A stretch of DNA of 64,000 bases from Candidatus Gastranaerophilales bacterium (GCA_947594025.1 CANQDZ010000001.1:62001-126000); one strand, 5' to 3'; counted from the first letter of the stretch, positions 28,119 to 37,057 are shown. Program-made: numbers and translations. The notes: generated by a model not told the origin, from the sequence alone.

Positions 28119-28970
28119 ATGATGTTTGTAGTATAAATTAAGGGTATTTTGCATAAGTTCAGCAACAGTCATTGGACCGACTCCGCCGGGGACAGGCGTT
28201 ATATAGCCTGCTATTTTCTTTACCTCGTTAAAATCAACATCCCCTTTGACTTTATTTTCTTCATCTCTTGAAATACCGACATCAATAACGACGGCACCTT
28301 TTTTAACCATATCTTTTTTGATAAGGTTTTTAACTCCCGTTGCTGAAATTAAAATATCGGCTTGTTTTGTAATATCTTTTAAATTTTTAGTCTTGCTGTG
28401 TGCCACGGTAACGGTTGCATTTTTATTCAGCAAAAGATTAAAAAGCGGCTTACCCACAATATTTGACCTGCCTATTATGACACAATTTCTGCCCTCAATT
28501 TCGATGTTATTTTTTTCAAGAATTTTAAGTATTCCTTTTGGGGTACAAGGGATAGAATATGGTGTCTCCCCTCTCATTAATGCGCCTAAGTTTTCAGGGT
28601 GAAAACCGTCTGCATCCTTATCGGGCAGAATTTCAGATGCAAAATCTGCCTCATTTAGGTGTTTTGGCAACGGCAGTTGAAGAAGAATTGCGTCAGTGTC
28701 GGATTTATTTAATCCGTCAATAACTTCCAGCAACTCCTCTTTTGAAGTTTCCTTTTTAAGAATAACGGACTCTGATTGGAAACCAAGCTCGTTTGCCATT
28801 TTTATCTTCTTATCAACATAAATAATGCTTGGGGCATCTTCCCCGACGCGGATAACGGAAAGTTTTGGTTTCCTTTCAAGTTTTGATACTTCGTTTTTTA
28901 TATTCTCTGCTATTTGTTTTGCAAGCTCTTTTCCGTTTATCACAAAAGCCTCTTTTTTAAAAAATGACAC
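28110..28970 (-). CDS. folD: bifunctional methylenetetrahydrofolate dehydrogenase/cyclohydrolase FolD
   Basis: Interconverts methylene-, methenyl- and formyl-THF. 286 aa. IIYVDKKIKMANELGF carries the catalytic Lys (YVxxK), PLPKHL and DKDADGFHPEN are the central signatures, and IGRSNIVGKPL the NADP-binding loop; PVPGGVGPMTVA is near the end. GTG start at 28970 with AAGGAGG 9 nt upstream, placed inside the end of the CooC-like gene. Third gene of a MetE-like/CooC-like/FolD operon. Confidence 0.95.
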   Translation of the reverse strand: MSFFKKEAFVINGKELAKQIAENIKNEVSKLERKPKLSVIRVGEDAPSIIYVDKKIKMANELGFQSESVILKKETSKEELLEVIDGLNKSDTDAILLQLPLPKHLNEADFASEILPDKDADGFHPENLGALMRGETPYSIPCTPKGILKILEKNNIEIEGRNCVIIGRSNIVGKPLFNLLLNKNATVTVAHSKTKNLKDITKQADILISATGVKNLIKKDMVKKGAVVIDVGISRDEENKVKGDVDFNEVKKIAGYITPVPGGVGPMTVAELMQNTLNLYYKHHSN

Positions 28971-28972
28971 TT

Positions 28973-29710
28973 TTAAAAACCTCCTTCTTGCGGAAGATTA
29001 AGTCTTACATATATATCTTCGATTTTGGTTTTAATACTTTCTTCGACATTACCGTCTTTATAATTATCCAAAATGCCCAAAATTTCAAGCTCATCGCTTG
29101 TTACCTGTTCAATTGTTTTGTCATAATTTTCCTTGTTTACCTTGTTCAGGATAACGCCTATTTGTCCGTTATCCGCATATTTTTTAGAAAAATCATAGAT
29201 ATTTCCCGCGAGATGAATTGATTCGATATCATCATTTGTCACAATAAGAGTTGTGTCAATCGGATAATCCACAAGCTGATTTAAGTATTTTAAATCAAAT
29301 TCGCAATCAAAAATTGCAAAATCGTATCTGTCCACAAGCTTTACGAGTGCTTCATTCATTTGATGAGTAATAGGACATCTGCAATCTTTTGAAGCAACAA
29401 GCCAAGATACAATAATATCGACATTTTCATCGACGGAAACCAAAATATCCTCAAGCGCCCATTCAATATACTCTTGTTTGGACATCCCCTCGGGAATACC
29501 TGTTTTATATTCGTGTTTTCCGCTTCTTATTCCGTATATTGTTGACCTTGTTTGAAGCCCAAATCTGCCCGACAATTGTTCCGTCAAGTCATTATCAACC
29601 AAAAGAATTGTCTTGTCCGGAAATTTTTGTTTTATAATTTCACAAAATACCTTGGTCAAGGTTGTTTTTCCTGAACCGCTTTTTCCTGTAAGTGCCAAAG
29701 TACGGGTCAT
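28973..29710 (-). CDS. CooC-like P-loop ATPase (SIMIBI class, metal-insertion type)
   Basis: 245 aa. Walker A TGKSGSGKTTLTK (the GKGGxGKT position has Ser), VDNDL after it, then a CxC pair (Cys110-Arg-Cys112 in SKDCRCPITHQ) followed by IFDCEFDLKYLNQL and LIVTNDDIESIHLA. This order matches CooC, the ATPase that delivers nickel to CO dehydrogenase and binds metal through a CxC at its dimer interface. No CODH gene is in the window. Between a MetE-like methyltransferase and folD, it may mature a metalloenzyme of C1 metabolism. SD AAGGAG precedes the ATG. It overlaps the MetE-like gene by 4 bp. Confidence 0.72.
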   Translation of the reverse strand: MTRTLALTGKSGSGKTTLTKVFCEIIKQKFPDKTILLVDNDLTEQLSGRFGLQTRSTIYGIRSGKHEYKTGIPEGMSKQEYIEWALEDILVSVDENVDIIVSWLVASKDCRCPITHQMNEALVKLVDRYDFAIFDCEFDLKYLNQLVDYPIDTTLIVTNDDIESIHLAGNIYDFSKKYADNGQIGVILNKVNKENYDKTIEQVTSDELEILGILDNYKDGNVEESIKTKIEDIYVRLNLPQEGGF

Positions 29711-30792
29711 TCTTCACTCCTTAATTTTTCACTTAATTCCTTTGTTAGATGAAGTGCCTTTTTGGCGCCTTCACAAGTTAGAGTACCGCACCCGCAAGAG
29801 GGCGTGATGAATGATTGTTTCATAATCAATTCTCTTGGTATTCCTTTTTTTGTTAAAAAGCTTATTGAATTTTCAAACGCTTCCCCTAAGGCTTCCACAT
29901 CAAGTTTTTGAAGAATTTCATCGCTTAATGTGGGAACTATACCGAGTGCCAAATAGCCTCCGTTTTCCAAAAAATTTTTAACTCTGTCCACAAATAAAGA
30001 TATGCTCTGTGCAAAAGAATATGCATCAAAGTTTATAACGTTTAAATCTGCACCAAGTGCAATATCCCAGTCCGTTTTACCGCAGCAATGAACACCTGAA
30101 ATTGCACCGTATTTTTTGATTTCAAAAGATATTGCCTTTAATATATCAACAACTTCTTCATTTTTTACGGTAAGAAAAGCACAGGAGCCTATCTGAGAAA
30201 TGGAAGGCTCGTCCATAAAAATAATAGGAATAGCTGAGGGCGCAGCTTTTTTAAACTCTTTTATCTGCCATAGAGCTTTTAGCGTTAATGTTTTTACAAT
30301 AACCTCTCTTATTGTTTCATCATAAAATGCACTTTTGCCGTATTTGTCATTTATGGATGTTGAAAATGTAAAAGCACCCGTTATGGAGCCTTTTACAAAA
30401 CTTGGCGATAGTTCCTTAAGCCTGTTTAAAAATGGATCAATAGCGCTTGAATAAGGAGGAGCAATTTTATATTTGTTAAGTCTGTCCTCTGCTTCAATTA
30501 AACTATTTTTTGAAGTTACCTCCTCATAATCAAAGAACAACTCCTCGAGTTTTTCAAAAAAAACATCGGATTCGTAATCAAAGAAGGTTTTACCCCCCTC
30601 TGTTGTCAAACCTGCCATATTTTGGCTAAATTGAATTGCCATGTCTTCTTCTCGCCTGTAATGCGGAAGCTGAGGCCAAAACGGTATGTCGGAAAAATTA
30701 TCAAAAATAAAATCTACTGCCTGATTGGGAGCATTCTTTCCGGAAAACGGAAGAGAACCGATACCTGTATAGTTTAAACTTAAATTCCTCAT
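29707..30792 (-). CDS. MetE/UroD-superfamily zinc methyltransferase (core-MetE-like)
   Basis: 361 aa single TIM barrel. N-terminal TGIGSLPFSG and PFWPQLP are typical of short MetE-like/UroD-MtaA proteins. Candidate zinc ligands are His235 with Cys236/Cys237 (GVHCCGKTDWD), Glu195 (FMDEPSI) and the C-terminal cysteines in SCGCGTLTC (333, 335, 340). Family members move methyl groups from corrinoid or folate carriers to thiols such as homocysteine. It lacks the N-terminal half of full MetE, so a corrinoid methyl donor is possible. First gene of the operon with the CooC-like gene and folD. UroD activity is unlikely. Confidence 0.7.
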   Translation of the reverse strand: MRNLSLNYTGIGSLPFSGKNAPNQAVDFIFDNFSDIPFWPQLPHYRREEDMAIQFSQNMAGLTTEGGKTFFDYESDVFFEKLEELFFDYEEVTSKNSLIEAEDRLNKYKIAPPYSSAIDPFLNRLKELSPSFVKGSITGAFTFSTSINDKYGKSAFYDETIREVIVKTLTLKALWQIKEFKKAAPSAIPIIFMDEPSISQIGSCAFLTVKNEEVVDILKAISFEIKKYGAISGVHCCGKTDWDIALGADLNVINFDAYSFAQSISLFVDRVKNFLENGGYLALGIVPTLSDEILQKLDVEALGEAFENSISFLTKKGIPRELIMKQSFITPSCGCGTLTCEGAKKALHLTKELSEKLRSEE

Positions 30793-30804
30793 TTGTTTAT
30801 TATA
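30793..30804 (-). promoter_or_regulatory. -10 box 6 nt before the MetE-like ATG (leaderless)
   Basis: TATAAT (30804-30799), AAACAA, ATG at 30792; a consensus hexamer with no Shine-Dalgarno. Confidence 0.6.
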
Positions 30805-30838
30805 AAATAATAATTAGCATGTAACAAGGATTTTACAA

Positions 30839-31834
30839 ATGAAAAAGATATTATTTATCAATTTTGGAGGTTTGGGGGACGAGATTTTATTCTTGCCCGC
30901 AATTAAAAGCATGAAAGATAAATATCAAGACTCAAAAATAACATTATGTCTTGAAAAAAGAAGTAAAACCATTAAGGATATGGCGCCGTTTATTGATGAT
31001 GTTATATGCGCAAGTATAAAAGAAAAGGGTATAAAAAAATATATTGAAATTTTAAAAATGCTCTTTAGGGTATGGCAAAAAGACTATGACATGGTAATTT
31101 CAAGCGGAAAGTCACCTCTTATTGCAATTTTATTGTTCCTTACGGGCATAAAAACGAGGGTCGGATATAAAACTCATAATTCTAAAACAAATAAACTGTT
31201 AACGCATGCCGTTGAGCTAAACGAAAATCAATATGCCGCAAAAATGTATCATGACCTTGTAAAACCGCTGGGCGCAAGTGATTATTGCGACCCTCACATA
31301 GAATTAGAAGATAAAGAAACATCACTTGAACCCAATATTATAAATGAGGGTTTTATCGCAATTCACCCCGGAGTGAGCAAAATGAGCCTTGCAAAAAATA
31401 TATATAAGTGCCCCGAGGTTGATTTTTGGGTTGATTTAATTGAAAAAATTGCTGAGAGAAAAAAGAAAGTGATATTGCTTGGGGGTCCCGATGATAAGGA
31501 AATAATAGCGGAGATTTCAAACAAAACGGATAAGTTTATTAACATGTTTGGAAAAACAAAAAATATAATCGATTTAGTTAAGATTATTTCTTTATCAGAT
31601 AAATTTATATGCGTCGATTCCGCACCGATGCATATAGGAGTTGCTCTCGGTAAAGAGCTTATTGCATTTTTCGGTCCGACAAATGAGAAAAAACTTATCC
31701 CTGAAAAAGATATTTTTCATGTTGTAACTTCAAATATTAATTGCAGACCTTGTCTTTGGCATATAAGGCAAGAAAGCTGCAAAGATAAAGGCTGTATAAA
31801 ACCAAATATTAATGACGTTTTAAAGTATATATAG
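30839..31834 (+). CDS. glycosyltransferase family 9 (heptosyltransferase-like)
   Basis: 331 aa GT-B enzyme. NFGGLGDEILFLPAI is the N-terminal GGLGD acceptor loop, IAIHPGVS starts the donor domain, and LLGGPDDKE and CVDSAPMHIGVALGKELIAFFGPT form the ADP-heptose-binding core. The C-terminal INCRPCLW and CKDKGC cysteines also occur in this family. It probably adds a heptose to the LPS core, using the product of the rfaE2-like enzyme. SD AAGGA is 10 nt upstream. Confidence 0.85.
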   Translation: MKKILFINFGGLGDEILFLPAIKSMKDKYQDSKITLCLEKRSKTIKDMAPFIDDVICASIKEKGIKKYIEILKMLFRVWQKDYDMVISSGKSPLIAILLFLTGIKTRVGYKTHNSKTNKLLTHAVELNENQYAAKMYHDLVKPLGASDYCDPHIELEDKETSLEPNIINEGFIAIHPGVSKMSLAKNIYKCPEVDFWVDLIEKIAERKKKVILLGGPDDKEIIAEISNKTDKFINMFGKTKNIIDLVKIISLSDKFICVDSAPMHIGVALGKELIAFFGPTNEKKLIPEKDIFHVVTSNINCRPCLWHIRQESCKDKGCIKPNINDVLKYI

Positions 31835-31991
31835 CATTATTTTGCCTCTGATTTAGACTTGATTTTTAAAAAAGCATATACATATGTAATATTAAAGCTA
31901 AAAATCGTGAAATCTTAAATCCTTTATTTTCAACTATTTCGAGACTATATATTAAGTTTTGTTACGGAATTAAGGTAAAATATGTACAAAT

Positions 31992-32023
31992 TTGTCAATT
32001 TTTTATAAAGTATATACTTTATA
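31992..32023 (+). promoter_or_regulatory. promoter with perfect 20-bp palindrome before the RHH regulator
   Basis: TTGTCA (31992-31997) is a -35 candidate. The 20-bp perfect palindrome TATAAAGTAT/ATACTTTATA (32004-32023) contains the best -10, TATACT (32013-32018), at a tight 15-nt spacing. A repressor on the palindrome would block the promoter. The gene 54 nt downstream encodes a ribbon-helix-helix protein, the class that binds such sites as dimers or tetramers, so autorepression is the simple reading. Confidence 0.6.
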
Positions 32024-32077
32024 TATGTGTAAGAGATAACAAACAAAAAGAGAGAACAAATAAAAGGAGAATGTAAA

Positions 32078-32266
32078 ATGGCCAGAGTTTTAATTTCAAT
32101 GCCCGAAAGATTTCTAGATGAGATTGACAATGTAGCAGACACAGAAAATCGTTCCAGATCAGAGTTAATCAGAGAAGCGTTAAGAACATATATTCACAGA
32201 AACAAAATTCGTGAAAACACATTCGCAGCTAAAAATGCTTCAATACTTGAATCACTACTTGATTAA
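32078..32266 (+). CDS. ribbon-helix-helix (CopG/Arc type) DNA-binding protein
   Basis: 62 aa. N-terminal beta strand ARVLISMPERFLDEIDNVAD, helix, turn NRSRSELIREALRTYI, then a short tail: the standard RHH fold, with strand residues reading the major groove as a dimer. AAGGAGAA is 8 nt before the ATG. No toxin gene follows, so it is unlikely to be a simple antitoxin; a transcription regulator acting on its own palindromic operator is more likely. The next features downstream are a short gap and a bidirectional terminator. Confidence 0.88.
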   Translation: MARVLISMPERFLDEIDNVADTENRSRSELIREALRTYIHRNKIRENTFAAKNASILESLLD

Positions 32267-32342
32267 AAAAACAAAGGCAGTTACCGGATTTAGAGGATAA
32301 AAAAACACGATGGATAACATACACACGCGAGAGAAAAAAATT

Positions 32343-32375
32343 GGCTGATTTAATAAAATCAGCCTTTTTATTTTG
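32343..32375. terminator. bidirectional intrinsic terminator between the RHH gene and comM
   Basis: Perfect 9-bp stem GGCTGATTT/AAATCAGCC (32343-32351 and 32356-32364) with loop AATA. On the plus strand it is followed by TTTTTATTTT; on the minus strand the same stem is followed by AATTTTTTT. It can therefore end both the RHH and comM transcripts. It is the only strong terminator at a convergent junction in this window. Confidence 0.85.
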
Positions 32376-33891
32376 TCCTGTTTTTAAAGCATAAAGCTTG
32401 AATAACGTGTGTCTTTAGAATATCCTTTGAACCTTCAAGGTCGGCTATTGTTCTTGAAAGTTTTAAAATTCTGTCATAGGCGCGTCCCGATAGTGCAAAT
32501 CTTTCAATGGCATCCTTTAGCATAATCTTACTGTCCGCATCAATTTTACAGAATTTTTGTATAAGCTTAGGTGTTAAGGATGAGTTTGTGTAAATATTAT
32601 AATCTTTGTATCTCTCATATTGAATTTTTCTTGCTTTTATTACTCTTTCTCTTATAGTCTCGGAGTCTTCATTTTTATCTGTAGACATGCCTAAGAGTTC
32701 ATCTTGAGTAAGTCTTGGAACCATAATTTGTAAATCAATTCTGTCCGTTAGAGGACCGGAAAGTCTTCCTTGGTATTTTTTAATTTGCGCTTCGTTACAC
32801 GTACATTGTTTATGACTGTCGCCTAAATATCCGCAGGGGCATGGGTTCATAGCGCCTAAAAGAATAAAATTTGCAGGATATTTAATGCTTGCATTTGCTC
32901 TTGAAATTGTAATTTCACCGTCTTCCAAAGGCTGTCTTAAAACTTCAAGCACGCTTCTTGGAAATTCTGCGATTTCGTCAAGAAATAGAACACCATGATG
33001 AGCCAGTGTTATCTCACCGGGTCTTGGATTTGTTCCTCCGCCTATAATTCCAACCGAGCTTGCGCTGTGATGAGGAGTTCTTAGTGGTCTTTCAATAATT
33101 AAAGGGTTTTTTCTGTCTACAAGCCCTGAGATAGAGTAAATATTTGTAAGTTCGATTGCTTCTTCTTTTGTAAGGGGCGGAAGAATTGACCTAAACGCCT
33201 TAGACAAAAGGGTTTTACCTGAACCGGGAGGGCCGTACATTAAGACATTGTGTCCCCCTGCAGCAGAAATTTCAAGTGCTTTTTTTGCAATTGTCTGCCC
33301 TTTTATATCTTTAAAGTCATACTCGTATTCATGCTCTTTAAGTAAAATCTCATCAATATTTTGCTTGGTTTTTGCAAGAGGTTCACCCTGATTTAAGTAT
33401 TCAACGATTTCACATAAATTTTTGGCGCCTAATACCTCAATTCCTTCAACAATGCTTGCCTCTTTTAAGTTTTCGTAAGGCACAATAATTTTAGTTATAT
33501 CGCCGTTTTTTAGGTTTGAAACAATAGGAAGTATGCCGTTTACGGGCTTTATGGTTCCGTCAAGTGATAATTCGCCTAAAAATGCCATGTATTTTGGTTC
33601 GTAGTCAATAACTTTTTCTTTGACAAGAATACCGACCGCCATTGCCAAATCAAAGCCCGTGCCTTCTTTTCTCAAATCGGCAGGAGCTAAGTTTATAACA
33701 ACTTTTGTTTTGGGATAAGTGTATCCGGAATTTTTAATCGCAAGCCTTATTCTTTCTTTAGCTTCCTTAATTGCGGTATCTACCATACCCACAATAACAG
33801 TTTGAGGCAGAGAGTTAATAACATCAACCTCAATGTCGACTTTGTGCACATTAAGTCCCAGTATTAAAGCACTTGTGGTTTTAACAATCAT
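32368..33891 (-). CDS. comM: YifB/ComM-family Mg-chelatase-like AAA+ ATPase
   Basis: 507 aa. N-terminal ChlI domain (Lon protease-like fold, about 1-170), then AAA+ core: Walker A YGPPGSGKTLL, Walker B GVLFLDEIAEF, a CPCG-x-LGD-x6-C-x-C cysteine cluster (NPCPCGYLGDSHKQCTC), and the C-terminal lid YDRILKLSRTIADL. ComM is a helicase that helps branch migration during natural transformation. Its presence alone does not prove competence. Separate transcription unit with a leaderless-type extended -10. Confidence 0.92.
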   Translation of the reverse strand: MIVKTTSALILGLNVHKVDIEVDVINSLPQTVIVGMVDTAIKEAKERIRLAIKNSGYTYPKTKVVINLAPADLRKEGTGFDLAMAVGILVKEKVIDYEPKYMAFLGELSLDGTIKPVNGILPIVSNLKNGDITKIIVPYENLKEASIVEGIEVLGAKNLCEIVEYLNQGEPLAKTKQNIDEILLKEHEYEYDFKDIKGQTIAKKALEISAAGGHNVLMYGPPGSGKTLLSKAFRSILPPLTKEEAIELTNIYSISGLVDRKNPLIIERPLRTPHHSASSVGIIGGGTNPRPGEITLAHHGVLFLDEIAEFPRSVLEVLRQPLEDGEITISRANASIKYPANFILLGAMNPCPCGYLGDSHKQCTCNEAQIKKYQGRLSGPLTDRIDLQIMVPRLTQDELLGMSTDKNEDSETIRERVIKARKIQYERYKDYNIYTNSSLTPKLIQKFCKIDADSKIMLKDAIERFALSGRAYDRILKLSRTIADLEGSKDILKTHVIQALCFKNRTK

Positions 33892-33906
33892 AAATAGATT
33901 GTATCA
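33892..33906 (-). promoter_or_regulatory. extended -10 box 6 nt before the comM ATG (leaderless)
   Basis: TGATACAAT (33906-33898), CTATTT, ATG at 33891. No Shine-Dalgarno. One of the clearest examples of the pattern. Confidence 0.6.
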
Positions 33907-33927
33907 TAAATCACGTACAAAGTTTTA

Positions 33928-35625
33928 TTATTTTAAATATTCTTTGCACTTGTTAATAACGTCATCAGGCGCAATTTTAATCATTTCGCCGTTTTTTCTG
34001 ACTTTAAATTCAACAAGCCCCTCGTTTATGGTTTTACCGACCGTAATTCTTAAGGGGAAACCCATAAGGTCTGCATCTTTAAATTTAACACCTGCACGTT
34101 CGTCTCTGTCATCAAGCACAACTTCAATACCTTCTTTTTGTAATTTTTCATACAAATCTTTTGCCGTATTCATTTGAAGTTCGTCAGATACATTTACGGG
34201 AACTACCACAACATGGTAAGGAGCAATTTCTTTTGGCCAAATAATACCAAAATCATCGTGATATTTTTCAATAGCGGCTGCAGCAACACGAGTAACGCCA
34301 ATTCCGTAGCATCCCATTATAAACGGTTTTAAAGAACCGTCTTCATCGGTGTAGCAAGCATTCATCGGTTTAGAATATTTTGTTCCGAGCTGGAAGATAT
34401 TTCCAACCTCAATGCCCCTTGTAACATGTAAGGGGGCTTTGCAAACAGGGCATTTTTCTCCCTCTTTTACCAAAGATACGTCAACTGTTTCGGGAGTTTC
34501 TTTAAAATTATATCCCACAATGTGATAGTCTTTTTCGTTTGCACCTATCACAAAATTTTTCATTGTTTTTGAGGTGTCGTCGTAAATAACTTTTATCTCT
34601 TTATTGATATTTAAGAAGCTCAAAAATCCCGGTTCACAGTTAAAATATTGTCTGATTTCTTCATCTGTACCATAGCGCATTTCTAAGCCTTGAACTGCGT
34701 TCAGAAGTTTTGTTTCTTCAAGCTCTTTATCCCCTCTAATCATAACAAGGACCGGTTTATCATCAACAATGCAGAAAACTGATTTTAAAATATTGTTTGG
34801 TTTAATGTTCAAAAATTCTGCAAGCTGTTCAATTGTTCTCGTATCGGGAGTGTAGACCTTTTCTTGAGAGCTGAAACCGCCATCTGTTTCCGTTTCATTT
34901 AAAATTGAAATTGCATGGTTAGAGTTTGCGCTGTATCCGCATTTTCCGCAATAAAATACATCATTTTCGCCGACTGCGGTATCTGTTAAAACCATAAATT
35001 CATGGCTCACTTTTCCGCCGATTGCCCCCGAATCAGATTGGACGGCTCTCGTTTCAAGACCGCATCTTTCGAAAATTTTTGTGTAAGTTTTAGACATAAC
35101 TTCATATTCTCTGTCTAAATCCTCTTGGCTTGAATGGAAGCTGTATGCGTCTTTCATTGTAAATTCTCTGCCTCTTAAAAGCCCGAAGCGAGGTCTTATT
35201 TCATCTCTGAATTTTGTTTGAATTTGATATAAATTCACAGGTAATTGCCTGTATGAACTTAAAATACCTTCAGTTAAAGAAGTAACAACTTCTTCATGGG
35301 TTGGAGCAAGGCACATTTCGTTTCCGCTTCTGTCTTTAAGTCTTGCAAGCTCTTTGCCGTATACCGCCCATCTGCCTGATTTTTCCCATATACTTGCAGG
35401 TTGTACAAAGGGCATTAAAACTTCTTGAGCACCCGATGCGTTCATTTCTTCTCTTATAATGTTTGATATTTTTGTCAAAACTCTTTGCATTAAAGGGAGA
35501 TAGGTGTAGCTGCCCGTCATAAGTTTTTTAATATATCCCGCCCTTACCAATAGCTTATGGCTTATGGCTTCTGCATCGTTTGGAAATTCGCGCAATGTTT
35601 GCACAAAAAGTTTTGACATTAACAT
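33928..35625 (-). CDS. proS: prolyl-tRNA synthetase (bacterial type with editing domain)
   Basis: 565 aa class II synthetase charging tRNA-Pro. Motifs: TGSYTYLPLMQRV, motif 2 region RDEIRPRFGLLRGREF, then the YbaK-like INS editing domain (about 225-400), motif 3 GCYGIGVTRV, and the anticodon-binding domain from about 460. First Met chosen; a second Met two residues on is possible. GAGGAC lies upstream. Last gene of the rpsF-ssb-rpsR operon, 18 nt after a membrane protein gene. Confidence 0.95.
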   Translation of the reverse strand: MLMSKLFVQTLREFPNDAEAISHKLLVRAGYIKKLMTGSYTYLPLMQRVLTKISNIIREEMNASGAQEVLMPFVQPASIWEKSGRWAVYGKELARLKDRSGNEMCLAPTHEEVVTSLTEGILSSYRQLPVNLYQIQTKFRDEIRPRFGLLRGREFTMKDAYSFHSSQEDLDREYEVMSKTYTKIFERCGLETRAVQSDSGAIGGKVSHEFMVLTDTAVGENDVFYCGKCGYSANSNHAISILNETETDGGFSSQEKVYTPDTRTIEQLAEFLNIKPNNILKSVFCIVDDKPVLVMIRGDKELEETKLLNAVQGLEMRYGTDEEIRQYFNCEPGFLSFLNINKEIKVIYDDTSKTMKNFVIGANEKDYHIVGYNFKETPETVDVSLVKEGEKCPVCKAPLHVTRGIEVGNIFQLGTKYSKPMNACYTDEDGSLKPFIMGCYGIGVTRVAAAAIEKYHDDFGIIWPKEIAPYHVVVVPVNVSDELQMNTAKDLYEKLQKEGIEVVLDDRDERAGVKFKDADLMGFPLRITVGKTINEGLVEFKVRKNGEMIKIAPDDVINKCKEYLK

Positions 35626-35643
35626 ACTACAAGTCCTCTATTC

Positions 35644-36369
35644 TTATCTTTCACCTTTGGTACTGCCTGCTTCATAGCCTTCATGAGCATATATCAGACC
35701 AAGAATTTTATCTAACTGGAGAGTGTTAACAAAAGGTACTTTCAAAAGAACTAAGGTGCTTACGATATCGTCAGAATGCATTAAATAATCGTCTGCTTTT
35801 ATTTTTCTTTCTTTGTAATTCTTTTCTTTAAACACATTCTTATTTATACTGTTAGAAATTTTGTTTGCAACAGGCATTCCGACACCCACTCCAAAAATAA
35901 CAGGTAAAGCCTTAAATATCGGGTTTTTGATTTTTGCTTTCTCTAAAAGTGTAACACCTGCCGCAACCAAAGCGGTGGGAATACTTAGCGCAAGGGCTTT
36001 ATGAATACCTTCTTTTGTTTTTTCTTTTGGATTAACATCTTTATCAAAAAGAATGCCGCCGGTTACACCTCCCATGATAGAAGATAAACCAACAAGCATC
36101 ATCTCTTTAAACCCGTAATCTATACTAAAAGATTTCCATAATTCTTTGCCTTTATCCTTGGTTGATAGTTTTTGAAAAACATCTTTATTTAAACATTTAC
36201 CCTGACTTTTTCTAATGGCAAGAATTGGCAGAACTGTTGAAACTAAGCTTAATGCCGCAATGCCTGCTTTTTTGGCACCCTCGCCCTTACTGTTTTTATT
36301 TTTACCCGCAAAGTCTGAGGTTGTTAACGGTGCTTGTATATTGTAATTTTCAGTTCTGCTTATTTTCAT
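35644..36369 (-). CDS. lineage-specific membrane protein, unknown
   Basis: 241 aa. A polar N-terminus with the short motif SDFAGKN, then about four hydrophobic helices (near 33-52, 86-107, 124-142 and 150-170), several Gly/Ala-rich, and a charged C-terminal quarter ending in a helix around KVPFVNTLQLDKILGLIYAH. No signal peptide and no known domain. It lies between rpsR (8 nt) and proS (18 nt) and so is expressed with translation genes. The F-x-G motif recurs in two other proteins here. Confidence 0.65.
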   Translation of the reverse strand: MKISRTENYNIQAPLTTSDFAGKNKNSKGEGAKKAGIAALSLVSTVLPILAIRKSQGKCLNKDVFQKLSTKDKGKELWKSFSIDYGFKEMMLVGLSSIMGGVTGGILFDKDVNPKEKTKEGIHKALALSIPTALVAAGVTLLEKAKIKNPIFKALPVIFGVGVGMPVANKISNSINKNVFKEKNYKERKIKADDYLMHSDDIVSTLVLLKVPFVNTLQLDKILGLIYAHEGYEAGSTKGER

Positions 36370-36377
36370 TTTTTATA

Positions 36378-36611
36378 TTAGTTTTCGAATACATATCCGA
36401 TTAAAGCTGCTTCTCTTGCTTTTTTAATAGCGTTTGTAAGCATTCTTTGGTGATATGCGCAAGTTCCGGTCACCCTTCTCGGAAGAATTTTACCTGCTTC
36501 TGATAAATATTTTTTTAGTTTCGCAACATCTTTATAATCGATTGCTTCAACTTTGTCAGCACATAGGCTGCAATTTTTCTTTTTTCTTTGTTCTGTTTTT
36601 GTTTCTCTCAC
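36378..36611 (-). CDS. rpsR: ribosomal protein S18
   Basis: 77 aa small-subunit protein that pairs with S6. Core [32 protein letters not shown] and [18 protein letters not shown] are diagnostic. It keeps CSLC near the N-terminus plus Cys and His in TGTCAYHQ, so it looks like the zinc-binding form of S18. Confidence 0.97.
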   Translation of the reverse strand: MRETKTEQRKKKNCSLCADKVEAIDYKDVAKLKKYLSEAGKILPRRVTGTCAYHQRMLTNAIKKAREAALIGYVFEN

Positions 36612-36635
36612 TTTTTATTTTCCTTTTCTTATTAT

Positions 36636-37046
36636 TTAAAACGGTATTTCATCTTCATCAATCAAGTTTTCTGTCATTTCCTCGCTTGCAAATTGTACAA
36701 TTTCTTGATTATTTTGAGGAGATGAAGCACTTTGAGGTGAGGAAGATGTATCAAAACTGATTTTTTCTATATTTGTTGCATTTATTACAAAAACTCTTTT
36801 GTCTTTTCCGTTTTCGTCTTTTACTGTTTCGATTTGCGGCTGACCTTCAACAATTACGGTATCGCCTTTTGCAATTTTATCCGCAATAGCTTCCGCCGCA
36901 GAGCCTATTCTTAAAACTCTGACCACTGTTTCGTTCTCCGGATTAATATCCATTGAGAAACTAAGAATGGGAAAATTGTTTTGACTAAACCTTTTCTCGG
37001 GATTAGTAACTATTTTTCCGCTGGCAACAATTTTTGATAAAGTCAT
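36636..37046 (-). CDS. ssb: single-stranded DNA-binding protein
   Basis: 136 aa. OB-fold in the first 100 residues (IVASGKIVTNPEKRF, FSMDINPE, GDTVIVEGQPQIE), a Ser/Gln/Asn linker, and the acidic C-terminal tip DEDEIPF that recruits repair and replication proteins. The OB core is somewhat divergent from E. coli SSB. Between rpsF and rpsR, the classical bacterial order. Confidence 0.92.
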   Translation of the reverse strand: MTLSKIVASGKIVTNPEKRFSQNNFPILSFSMDINPENETVVRVLRIGSAAEAIADKIAKGDTVIVEGQPQIETVKDENGKDKRVFVINATNIEKISFDTSSSPQSASSPQNNQEIVQFASEEMTENLIDEDEIPF

Positions 37047-37057
37047 ATTTTATACCT

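Noticed and set aside
32078-32266. RHH protein as the antitoxin of a toxin-antitoxin pair
   Set aside because: No toxin-like gene lies on either side; the next gene on this strand is far away and a terminator follows directly.
32299-32347. 12-codon ORF between the RHH gene and its terminator
   Set aside because: The nearest GAGG is about 13 nt from the ATG and the ORF runs into the terminator stem; most likely chance.
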